A DNA stretch of 53,951 bases, from positions 1 to 53,951 of the forward strand of contig JAHEYB010000020.1 in NCBI GenBank assembly GCA_023251805.1, in the 5' to 3' direction. Below are positions 1-6,390 of the stretch, in pieces. The position numbers and the translations under genes were made by a program. Under the pieces are notes generated by a model. The model had not been told where the DNA came from. It saw nothing but the letters and a program-made list of their open reading frames with translations, and did not search any database. Source of the stretch: Bacteroidota bacterium. GTDB taxonomy: Bacteria; Bacteroidota; Bacteroidia; 2-12-FULL-35-15. Position 1 is the stretch's first letter; the number at the start of each line of letters is the position of its first letter.

Positions 1-1224
1 AACACTCACAAGGATAAAGTACCAGGTGATTGGATGTGCAAACAAACACTCACTGGCGCAGAACGTTATATCACTCCGGAATTAAAAATTTACGAAGAAA
101 AAATATTAGGTGCCGAAGAAAAAATTCAAGCATTGGAATTAAAATTATTTAGTGATTTGGTAATTGAATTGATGGATTTTATTTCCGTCATTCAACTGAA
201 CGCCTCTTTGATTGGTCGAATTGATTGTCTTTTATCTTTTTCTGTAATTGCACAGAAAAATAATTATGTGCGGCCACATATTTTTGAAAACGATATCTTA
301 GACATTAAAGATGGTCGTCACCCAGTAATTGAAAAACAATTACCACTAGGAGAAGAATACATTGCCAATGATGTTTATCTCGACAATAATCAGCAGCAAA
401 TAATTATGATTACAGGACCTAACATGAGTGGGAAATCAGCACTATTGCGACAAACAGCACTAATTGTATTGATGGCACAAATGGGAAGTTTTGTTCCTGC
501 CAAACATGCTAATTTAGGATTGGTGGATAAAATATTTACAAGAGTTGGAGCATCCGATAATATTTCTTCAGGTGAATCAACCTTTATGGTTGAGATGAAT
601 GAAACGGCAAGTATTTTAAATAATTTATCTGATAGAAGTTTAATTTTATTAGATGAAATTGGTCGTGGTACAAGTACTTATGATGGTATTTCCATTGCTT
701 GGGCAATTGCTGAATTTATTCACGAAAACCCTTCTGCAAAAGCGAAAACATTATTTGCAACACACTACCATGAGTTGAATGAGATGACTGGTACAATGCC
801 ACGCATTAAAAATTACAATGTGTCGGTAAAGGAAGTTGGAAATAAAATATTATTTATGCGCAAACTGGTTCCTGGAGGTAGCGAACATAGTTTTGGAATT
901 CACGTAGCAAAGATGGCAGGAATGCCGAAAAAAGTATTGGACAGAGCAAATGAAGTTTTATCGGAATTAGAAAAACAAAGAGATACAGGAAGTTCAAAGT
1001 CGAAAGTTCAAAGTTCAAAGAAAACAAATGCTATCTATGGAACTGTTCAACCAACAACTCACAACCAAGAACAAACAACTGAAATGCAACTTAGTTTTTT
1101 CCAATTGAATGATCCTGTTTTAGAAAATATAAAAGATGAATTACAAAAGACGGATATTAATACTTTAACGCCTGTTGAAGCTTTGATGAAATTGAATGAA
1201 ATAAAGAAGATGATTGGAGGGTAA
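1..1224 (+). CDS. mutS: DNA mismatch repair protein MutS, C-terminal part (5' truncated by window edge)
   Basis: The reading frame is open from base 1, so the gene starts upstream; about 407 residues are visible. They cover the end of the lever/clamp region ([21 protein letters not shown]) and the whole ABC-type ATPase. Walker A GPNMSGKS lies at nt 415-438, followed by the STFMVEMNE signature region, Walker [14 protein letters not shown] and the FATHYHEL switch. MutS recognises mispairs and recruits MutL. The C-terminal linker (nt 991-1020) consists of four AGTTCAA-type heptamers read in frame as [10 protein letters not shown], a segment not expected in MutS. The family is certain. Confidence 0.97.
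   Translation, partial: NTHKDKVPGDWMCKQTLTGAERYITPELKIYEEKILGAEEKIQALELKLFSDLVIELMDFISVIQLNASLIGRIDCLLSFSVIAQKNNYVRPHIFENDILDIKDGRHPVIEKQLPLGEEYIANDVYLDNNQQQIIMITGPNMSGKSALLRQTALIVLMAQMGSFVPAKHANLGLVDKIFTRVGASDNISSGESTFMVEMNETASILNNLSDRSLILLDEIGRGTSTYDGISIAWAIAEFIHENPSAKAKTLFATHYHELNEMTGTMPRIKNYNVSVKEVGNKILFMRKLVPGGSEHSFGIHVAKMAGMPKKVLDRANEVLSELEKQRDTGSSKSKVQSSKKTNAIYGTVQPTTHNQEQTTEMQLSFFQLNDPVLENIKDELQKTDINTLTPVEALMKLNEIKKMIGG
991..1020 (+). repeat. In-frame heptamer repeat (AGTTCAA)4 inside mutS
   Basis: Four consecutive heptamers AGTTCAA, AGTCGAA, AGTTCAA, AGTTCAA encode the Ser/Lys-rich linker after the MutS ATPase. The same heptamer family occurs in waaA (34376-34407) and in intergenic DNA at 37173-37200 and 50281-50303. 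Confidence 0.8.
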
Positions 1225-1324
1225 ACCCGAAAGGTTGAAAGGTTGTAAAGTTAGGAGGTTGAAAAGTTTGTTATAGCAATTACATCAACTTTATAACATT
1301 CTAACTTTTAAACTTTCCAACAGG

Positions 1325-1711
1325 TTATTCGTTTTCCGAATCCCAAGCAAAAAATAATTCCTTCAAATATTTATTTTCTTCAGGAGTGATTTTTTTATCT
1401 GCTTTTACAATTTTAACTGCAAAATTTAGAAAATCGGTTCGTTCTTGAGGAATGGAATCTTCATAAAAATCGTTCATAGCATTATTAAAATGCATAAAAT
1501 AATCTTCTGATGGCAAAGCACTTAAAATTGCCATCTCACCATCTAAATCCACTCTAAAAGGGAAGCTATCTTTTAGGTACTTTATTATTACCTTTCCTTC
1601 GGCAACATCAAAGTCCCCATCTACTTGTGACAGTATCATTAACATATGATAACCTGCCATTACTTTGTTCATTTTCACCATAACGCTATTTTTTACCCTA
1701 TAAATATACAT
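1325..1711 (-). CDS. TerB-like small helical protein
   Basis: A 128-residue protein with no signal peptide or membrane segment. The sequence is predicted helical. The VDGDFDVAEGKVI segment near the start and KADKKITPEENKYLKELF near the end match the two acidic metal-binding repeats of TerB/DjlA-type domains (tellurite-resistance TerB family). The true start may be the internal Met at residue 11 or 14, because the first ATG lies very close to the likely promoter. It is divergent from tRNA-Gly. The function is unknown; the family call rests on motif resemblance only. Confidence 0.55.
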   Translation of the reverse strand: MYIYRVKNSVMVKMNKVMAGYHMLMILSQVDGDFDVAEGKVIIKYLKDSFPFRVDLDGEMAILSALPSEDYFMHFNNAMNDFYEDSIPQERTDFLNFAVKIVKADKKITPEENKYLKELFFAWDSENE

Positions 1712-1773
1712 TTTATGAGCAAAATAGCAGTATTTAAAGCTAAATTAAGCTGAAAATGATTTTGCAGAAATGT

Positions 1774-1803
1774 TTTGCAGAATTAAAAAAATACTTACTT
1801 TTG
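1774..1803 (+). promoter_or_regulatory. Bacteroidota-type promoter for tRNA-Gly
   Basis: TTTG at 1774-1777 and TACTTTTG at 1796-1803 (fits TAnnTTTG) are separated by 18 bases. This is the known -33/-7 arrangement of the Bacteroidota primary sigma factor. Transcription would begin near 1810, with a short leader that can fold CAATCCC (1804-1810) onto GGGATTG (1823-1829), just before the tRNA at 1838. Confidence 0.7.
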
Positions 1804-1837
1804 CAATCCCAATCCCCATTTTGGGATTGAAATTAAT

Positions 1838-1913
1838 GCGAAAGTAGCTCAGTTGGTAGAGCGCGACCTTGCCAAGGTCGAGGTCGCGGGTTCGAACCCC
1901 GTCTTTCGCTCCA
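1838..1913 (+). tRNA. tRNA-Gly (anticodon GCC)
   Basis: The acceptor arms GCGAAAG and CTTTCGC pair perfectly. The anticodon stem CGACC/GGTCG encloses loop TTGCCAA with GCC at 1871-1873. The T-loop TTCGAAC is present, and CCA is encoded at 1911-1913. Confidence 0.97.
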
Positions 1914-1920
1914 AAGGAAT

Positions 1921-1950
1921 CCCTCTCCTTTATTGAGAGGGTATTTTTTT
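1921..1950 (+). terminator. Rho-independent terminator after tRNA-Gly
   Basis: A perfect 7-bp stem CCCTCTC (1921-1927) / GAGAGGG (1935-1941) with a 7-base loop is followed by TATTTTTTT. It sits 7 bases after the encoded CCA, so tRNA-Gly is transcribed separately from tRNA-Leu. Confidence 0.88.
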
Positions 1951-1986
1951 AGTGATTCGGTATACTACCATTGTCGAATTAGGAAT

Positions 1987-2074
1987 GCCCAGGTGGTGGA
2001 ATTGGTAGACACGCAGGACTTAAAATCCTGTGTCCATTGCGGACGTATCGGTTCAAGTCCGATCCCGGGTACCA
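1987..2074 (+). tRNA. tRNA-Leu (anticodon UAA)
   Basis: A class II tRNA of 88 bases including encoded CCA. The acceptor is GCCCAGG with CCCGGGT (one A-C mismatch and one G-U pair). The D-arm contains AATTGGTAGAC. Anticodon loop CTTAAAA has TAA at 2021-2023, a long variable arm TGTCCATTGCGGACGT follows, and the T-loop is TTCAAGT. A possible weak promoter TACCATTG lies at 1966-1973. The 3' end is part of the large inverted repeat described next. Confidence 0.95.
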
Positions 2075-2130
2075 TAAAGCAGAAAAGCGGTTTTTCATTA
2101 ATTTGAGAGCCGCTTTTCGCTTTATGGTAC
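2069..2130. repeat. Inverted repeat that includes the 3' end of tRNA-Leu
   Basis: GTACCATAAAGC plus GAAAAGCGG (2069-2090, one bulged A at 2081) pairs with CCGCTTTTC plus GCTTTATGGTAC (2110-2130), giving 21 pairs. The left arm starts inside the tRNA acceptor/CCA end, so an inverted copy of the tRNA terminus lies 40 bases downstream. The hairpin could act as a terminator or processing signal, or be a scar of site-specific recombination. Confidence 0.8.
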
Positions 2131-2341
2131 TGAAGCGAACGAGGAACGAGTTCTGCTTCAAGTGCAAAGTTCGATAAATTCAACCCACGGTGTACAATGA
2201 GGTAGAAAGGGCTTCGATTTGTTTCGTGGCCCTTTTGAATTTTATTCTGCCCTTTCACTTCACTGTCCTGAAGTGAAATGAGCTTGCGAGTTTCTACTTC
2301 AGGGCAAAAGTTCAATAAATCTAACCCGCAGGGTACAAAAG
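2127..2341. repeat. Two tandem imperfect repeats downstream of tRNA-Leu
   Basis: Unit 1 (about 2128-2204) and unit 2 (about 2265-2340) are roughly 75% identical by eye. Each begins CTGAAG(C/T)GAA and ends with GTTC(G/A)ATAAAT, then AACCC, then GTACAA. The unit ends resemble the tRNA T-arm and acceptor end (GTTCAAGTCC ... CCCGGGTACCA). Each unit is preceded by a strong hairpin (AAAGCGG/CCGCTTT; AAAGGGC/GCCCTTT). A perfect 10-bp inverted repeat TTTCACTTCA/TGAAGTGAAA spans 2253-2278. No gene is supported in this stretch. Confidence 0.65.
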
Positions 2342-2347
2342 CATAAA

Positions 2348-2794
2348 TCAAATCAAATAATCTGTTTTTTCATTGCTCAATAGATTCACAATATGTCTTA
2401 TCGATGATAGCGCGAGCGTATCTTTTATAATGTAAGTAAACGCACCGAATTTTAATGAATTGGTGGCTATCTGAAGATTTTCTTGTCCGGATAACATTAC
2501 CACATACGTTTCTGGTCTCAACTTCTTTATTTTTTTCAGGATATTTAAGCCATTTTTGGCATATTTTTTACCTGAGTTTAAAAAGTAATCCAAAATAATG
2601 ATGGAGGGGTTTAAATGTATATTCTCTAAACAATCTTCACCTGTTTGATAGCAATAGACTTTACACATCGTATCTTTTTTGAGATGGAAACCCAATGCAT
2701 ATAAATAGGACTGGTCATCATCCACGATAAAAACAGAAATCTCCTGCTCTTTTTTTATCTTATTCTCGGTTCTATTTTCATCGATGACTTCCAT
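2348..2794 (-). CDS. Receiver-only response regulator (no output domain, no membrane anchor)
   Basis: A 148-residue single REC domain. From the ATG at 2794 the acidic triad is DDD near residues 25-27, the phospho-acceptor is in IILDYFLN (about Asp69), the switch Ser is in MLSGQ and the Lys in YIIKD. It belongs to the same subfamily as the receivers at 4256 and 5304: it shares QTGEDCL, the DYxLN motif and a 5-7-residue insert before the ANG/KNG turn. Unlike those it stops just where their transmembrane tail begins, and its stop codon abuts the tRNA-Leu repeat array. Last gene of the Usp/receiver operon. Confidence 0.85.
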   Translation of the reverse strand: MEVIDENRTENKIKKEQEISVFIVDDDQSYLYALGFHLKKDTMCKVYCYQTGEDCLENIHLNPSIIILDYFLNSGKKYAKNGLNILKKIKKLRPETYVVMLSGQENLQIATNSLKFGAFTYIIKDTLALSSIRHIVNLLSNEKTDYLI

Positions 2795-2826
2795 TGCCAA
2801 TTGATTTTAAGAACTGTTTAAACTCT

Positions 2827-3741
2827 TTATTCAAATGGGGTACTGCCAGCACTTAAATCCAATGTTTCAAAATGCCAATTTCCTTCAATCGGTTTGATAC
2901 TCATAACAGGAATTCGAGAGTGGTTAATAATTTGTTTTGCAAAAGCTCCTAAAAACATGCCGGTAAGTTGTGATTCATGGTCGGTCATGATAATAATCAA
3001 ATCTCCTCTTACCTCATCAGCATATTGCATTGTTTCTACTGCCAGATTTTTTCCTTGGACAATTTTTTGGCTGTATTTGATTTTCGCTTTCTTTAACGCT
3101 TTTTCTACTGCTTCAATTTTAATCATGAACTTGTTTTTGTCCATCTCTTCATCTTCTTCCTCAATCAATCCCAAGATGTTTACAAAAGCGCCATAATGTG
3201 CAGCCATCTCAATGGCATAATCCACTTTTTGGCGGGAATGCAATGAATTATCGATTGGGAGAATAATGTTTTTAAATCCGATTCTTTCGGAAGAAGATTG
3301 AAAAGTAATAATTGGGCAAGGTGACACACTTGTTGCTTTATGGGCATTACTACCGATAAAATATTCTTCAAATCCTTTGGCACCGTGTGTTCCCATCACA
3401 ACCACATCAATATTATTCTCTCTCACAACTTCACAAATCTGCGACACCACTCTTCCTCTACTAATGATGCACGTTGGTTGAATGCCATACCGTGTTTTTA
3501 TTTTTTCAGCCTGCTCTTCCAAACTTCTACGGATATTTTTCTCCACTTCATCCGTATCAACTGCAACAAGCGCTTCGGGATCATAAACAGTATAAACAAA
3601 TTCTGTCAATTCAATTACATGGAGCAGATATAAATCTGCTTTAAACAAACTGGCCATGAAAGATCCCTGTTCAAATGCAAGTTGTCCTGTGTCGGAAAAA
3701 TCCATCGGTATGAGGATTTTTTTAATTTCTAGCCTTTTCAT
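2827..3741 (-). CDS. Universal stress protein, two tandem Usp domains
   Basis: A 304-residue cytoplasmic protein with Usp domains at about 5-150 and 155-290. The first keeps the nucleotide-binding pattern G-2x-G-9x-G-S (GTHGAKGFEEYFIGS). In the second (MTDHESQLTGMFLGA) it is degraded, so ATP binding is likely in the N-terminal half only. Tandem UspA proteins are common stress factors in Bacteroidota. It lies 20 bases after the receiver at 3762 and 32 before the next one (ATG 2794), so it is probably co-transcribed with receivers; its partner is unknown. Confidence 0.92.
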   Translation of the reverse strand: MKRLEIKKILIPMDFSDTGQLAFEQGSFMASLFKADLYLLHVIELTEFVYTVYDPEALVAVDTDEVEKNIRRSLEEQAEKIKTRYGIQPTCIISRGRVVSQICEVVRENNIDVVVMGTHGAKGFEEYFIGSNAHKATSVSPCPIITFQSSSERIGFKNIILPIDNSLHSRQKVDYAIEMAAHYGAFVNILGLIEEEDEEMDKNKFMIKIEAVEKALKKAKIKYSQKIVQGKNLAVETMQYADEVRGDLIIIMTDHESQLTGMFLGAFAKQIINHSRIPVMSIKPIEGNWHFETLDLSAGSTPFE

Positions 3742-3761
3742 TTTGTTTAGGTTTTAAGGGG

Positions 3762-4238
3762 TTATTGATACGCATATAAAATGACTATAAATAATGCTAT
3801 AAAAAAAATTAGGCAAAAAATAATATTGAGATGCGTCATTCCTTTTTGTTCGTTAGACGAAATTTTGTCTAAGAATGTATTGATAATCTTTTTTACTTGT
3901 TGTATGGAGTCGTCTTCTTTATAAAGATAATCATATGCACCTGCTTTAATTAATTCCTTTTCAACCGCTTCATCCTCATTTCTGGTTAAAAACACAACTG
4001 GAATTTTTGGATTGTATTTTTTTATTTGTTCAAAGGTTTCTTTTCCATTAATTCCAGGAAGCCAGTAATCCAATATAACTAACATTGGGTTTAATCCCAT
4101 GTGTTCTATGCATTCTTCACCTGACTTAAAACCAAGACATTGAACAATGCTATCGTTCGACAATTTATACTCTAACATCAAAGAGTACATTTCATTATCT
4201 TCAACAATAAAAACCAGTCTTTTTTGAATCGCATCCAT
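3762..4238 (-). CDS. Receiver domain with C-terminal transmembrane tail
   Basis: 158 residues. The REC domain occupies about 7-125: acidic E13-D14, phospho-Asp57 in VILDYWLPG, Thr in VVFLTRN, Lys107 in YLYKEDD. After a short charged linker (SSNEQKG) there is one hydrophobic helix at about 136-156 (IIFCLIFFIALFIVIL), ending AYQ. There is no effector domain. The layout is that of a tail-anchored protein with the receiver in the cytoplasm. It diverges from its neighbours by lacking the insert after the phospho-Asp. It sits 17 bases after the receiver at 4256. Confidence 0.88.
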   Translation of the reverse strand: MDAIQKRLVFIVEDNEMYSLMLEYKLSNDSIVQCLGFKSGEECIEHMGLNPMLVILDYWLPGINGKETFEQIKKYNPKIPVVFLTRNEDEAVEKELIKAGAYDYLYKEDDSIQQVKKIINTFLDKISSNEQKGMTHLNIIFCLIFFIALFIVILYAYQ

Positions 4239-4255
4239 ATGTTTGTTTTTGTGGT

Positions 4256-4762
4256 TTAAAGAAATAATTTATATACCATTACTAGGCCTACTCCAACAAC
4301 TAGAAACAAAATTGCACCGGTAAGCCATAATTTGTATTTTTTCAAGCGCTTAGAGGTTGTTATATTTTTTATAATATTTTTTAGTGTTGCATGAATTTTA
4401 AAAAAAACATTATCATTCTTTATCACATAATCATAGGCGCCTTCTCTAATACTTTCAAGAGCCACTTCTATTCTATTTTGACCAGAAATCATAATTACAG
4501 CCATTTCAGGATTGGTTTGTTTAATTTTACGAAGAACAGAGCGACCATCCATAGCGTGAGGATTAAATCCGTTTAATACATAATCAAGAATAACAACGTC
4601 TGGCTTTTTTTCAGTGATATTTTTCAAAAACTCCTCACCAGTTTGAAATAAATTAATTTGAACAGCGCTACTAATTTTTTGCTGTAAAAAATATTTCATC
4701 GACTTCAAAAATAGTTCGTCATCGTCTACGATGCAAATAGTTAGTGGCTCTGTATTTTTCAT
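4256..4762 (-). CDS. Receiver domain with C-terminal transmembrane tail
   Basis: 168 residues from the ATG at 4762 (an upstream TTG at 4792 would add ten residues). REC: D13-D15, phospho-Asp60 in VVILDYVLN, Ser in IMISGQ, Lys115 in DYVIKND. An insert GFNPHAMDG follows the phospho-Asp. A basic stretch (SKRLKKYK) precedes the helix at about 146-164 (LTGAILFLVVGVGLVMVY), which fits the positive-inside rule for a cytoplasmic receiver. No effector domain. It probably starts the operon 4256-3762-2827-2348. Confidence 0.88.
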   Translation of the reverse strand: MKNTEPLTICIVDDDELFLKSMKYFLQQKISSAVQINLFQTGEEFLKNITEKKPDVVILDYVLNGFNPHAMDGRSVLRKIKQTNPEMAVIMISGQNRIEVALESIREGAYDYVIKNDNVFFKIHATLKNIIKNITTSKRLKKYKLWLTGAILFLVVGVGLVMVYKLFL

Positions 4763-4935
4763 GGCGATTGATTTTAAATATTTTATTTTCAAAAATAAAG
4801 AGACGAATTTTAAGTGTTTTTGGTACTGGTATTTGTTTAAATATTACGAAAGAAACGATGAATTTTTGTTCATTTTCGTTGAACGTATTTAAATTGGAGG
4901 TGAGCGAATTAAATATATTGTTAAAAAATGAGACC

Positions 4936-5292
4936 TTATTTAGCATACTTTTTAACTTGCTGTAATAACTTTTTAAAATTGATTGGCTTGCTTACAAAAT
5001 CAACTGCCCCTAAGCCAATGGAATGCAAAACAACATCCGCCTTATCTAAAGAAGAAATAATGATTATGGGGATATTATTAAAATAGAATTGCTTCAACAA
5101 GCTCAGCAAACCCAAACCTGAAATATTGGGCATCATTACATCTGAAATAATTAAATCAACTTTTACTTTATTGATAATATCAAGTGCTTCATACCCATTT
5201 TCTGCTAAAACAGTATCATATCCCACTCCTTTTAAATTGTGTGAAATTGCTTCTAAAAGCATTTTATCGTCATCTACAATTAAAATTTTCAT
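4936..5292 (-). CDS. Receiver-only response regulator (CheY-like)
   Basis: A 118-residue minimal REC domain: D7-D9, phospho-Asp51 in LIISDVMMPNISG, Ser in IIIISSLDK, Lys102 in DFVSKPINF. It has the canonical MMP and KP motifs, unlike the DYxLN receivers around it, and no membrane segment. It lies 11 bases downstream of the tail-anchored receiver at 5304 and is probably its operon partner. It may shuttle phosphate or act by protein contact. Confidence 0.88.
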   Translation of the reverse strand: MKILIVDDDKMLLEAISHNLKGVGYDTVLAENGYEALDIINKVKVDLIISDVMMPNISGLGLLSLLKQFYFNNIPIIIISSLDKADVVLHSIGLGAVDFVSKPINFKKLLQQVKKYAK

Positions 5293-5303
5293 AAGCTCAG
5301 TTT

Positions 5304-5897
5304 TTAAATTCTTAACAATCCATATACAATAAATGCAATCACTGACGCCAGCACAACAAGCTCACAAATTATAAAAAACAAAGAAGTAACTTCTATATCT
5401 CCAACAATATTTGTGATAATATTATTAATTCGTAATAATGCTGTTTGAGTTTTTGAAATATAGTCGTACGCCCCATTATCCATACAATCAATAGCAATAT
5501 TGAGGCTATCTTGAGAAGACAGCATAATCACTTTGGTTTTAGGATTTAATTTTTTGATTTGCTTTAATATAGAAATACCGTTCATTGCATTAGCAATTTT
5601 AGAATTTAGATAATAATCTAAGATTACTACGGTAGGTTTTTTCTTCATCTGCTTCAAACAGTCTTCACCAGTTTGAAAAGAATGTATCTCCACTGAGTCA
5701 ATATTACTTGACAGGGAAAGCTGAAGAGCTTTCAAGTACAATATATCATCGTCAACAATAAACACATTCACTTTTTTATGTACTCGGGATTTTTTTCGCT
5801 TTTTACTTGGATAATTAAGCAAGTAGCTAATTAAACGTGGTGATAGGTGCATTGAGCCATCGTGATTACCAGGGGGTGTTTTAACTAAAGTTTCCAT
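5304..5897 (-). CDS. Receiver domain with N-terminal extension and C-terminal transmembrane tail
   Basis: 197 residues. A basic, probably disordered extension (1-42, SKKRKKSRVHKK) precedes the REC domain: D49-D51, phospho-Asp94 in VVILDYYLN, Ser in MLSSQD, Lys149 in DYISKTQ. An AMNG insert follows the phospho-Asp. A single hydrophobic helix at about 172-195 (FFIICELVVLASVIAFIVYG) ends the protein. Its promoter region (5898-5990) shares a spaced motif with those of the regulators at 12736 and 14543. First gene of a two-gene unit with 4936. Confidence 0.88.
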   Translation of the reverse strand: METLVKTPPGNHDGSMHLSPRLISYLLNYPSKKRKKSRVHKKVNVFIVDDDILYLKALQLSLSSNIDSVEIHSFQTGEDCLKQMKKKPTVVILDYYLNSKIANAMNGISILKQIKKLNPKTKVIMLSSQDSLNIAIDCMDNGAYDYISKTQTALLRINNIITNIVGDIEVTSLFFIICELVVLASVIAFIVYGLLRI

Positions 5898-5916
5898 GAG
5901 TCTATACTTTTTTTAT

Positions 5917-5990
5917 AGTATACGTAGCCAGAATAGGAAACTAATCGATTTTCGTTAAAATGGAGAAAGTGATAGGTAAACGAACAGAAA
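5917..5990 (-). promoter_or_regulatory. Shared receiver-gene promoter element, copy B
   Basis: In gene orientation: direct repeats TTTCTGTTCG and TTTCTCCATT begin 22 bases apart (5990 and 5968). TTAACGAA follows (complement of 5951-5958), then CGTATACT (complement of 5917-5924), starting 34 bases after TTAACGAA. The start codon at 5897 follows at once. The 34-base spacing is the same upstream of the gene at 12736. Confidence 0.6.
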
Positions 5991-6013
5991 TCGCAGTAAA
6001 CAAAAAAATGAAT

Positions 6014-6373
6014 TTAGATAAACAACTTTTTCTCAATTTCTAGCTGTTCTATAGCTACTTCACACACACTTTTTATCTTTGATACCATTTCAGGCAATTG
6101 CTCCATATTTGTTCTTTTTAGACAATTTTCTTCAATCGAAATAATCACGGGCTCTAGCTCTTTTATCCCCATAAAAGCAAAAGAAGCTTTGATTTTGTGT
6201 GACACAGCATGTAATCCTGTCCAGTCTTTTGAATTTAAACATCTTTCCATGGTATCCAAAGCTTCTGGTGTTTGAACCATAAATACAGATATCATTTGGG
6301 AAATAAATTCATTGCTTCCGTTTGATAAATCTTTTAAATAAGTAAGATCTATGTATTTTTTGATAGTTTTCAT
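6014..6373 (-). CDS. Histidine phosphotransfer (HPt) protein
   Basis: A 119-residue stand-alone HPt domain. The phospho-accepting His59 sits in AVSHKIKASFAFMG, matching the HPt consensus (aH.lKg.s...G). It carries phosphate between the hybrid kinase receiver and other receivers. It is 17 bases downstream of the hybrid kinase at 6391, which indicates one transcript. As the only HPt seen among about ten receiver domains, it is a candidate hub for this island. Confidence 0.92.
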   Translation of the reverse strand: MKTIKKYIDLTYLKDLSNGSNEFISQMISVFMVQTPEALDTMERCLNSKDWTGLHAVSHKIKASFAFMGIKELEPVIISIEENCLKRTNMEQLPEMVSKIKSVCEVAIEQLEIEKKLFI

Positions 6374-6390
6374 TTGTAGAAGTATTAAAA

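Noticed and set aside
2069-2341. Complete integrated mobile element at tRNA-Leu
   Set aside because: No integrase, relaxase or phage gene lies next to the tRNA; only repeat scars are seen.
1965-2351. Minus-strand open frame of 128 residues (MVPGIGLEPIRPQ... segment) across tRNA-Leu and its repeats
   Set aside because: It is the antisense translation of the tRNA and the repeat array, a well-known false gene type. There is no start signal and no protein-like family.
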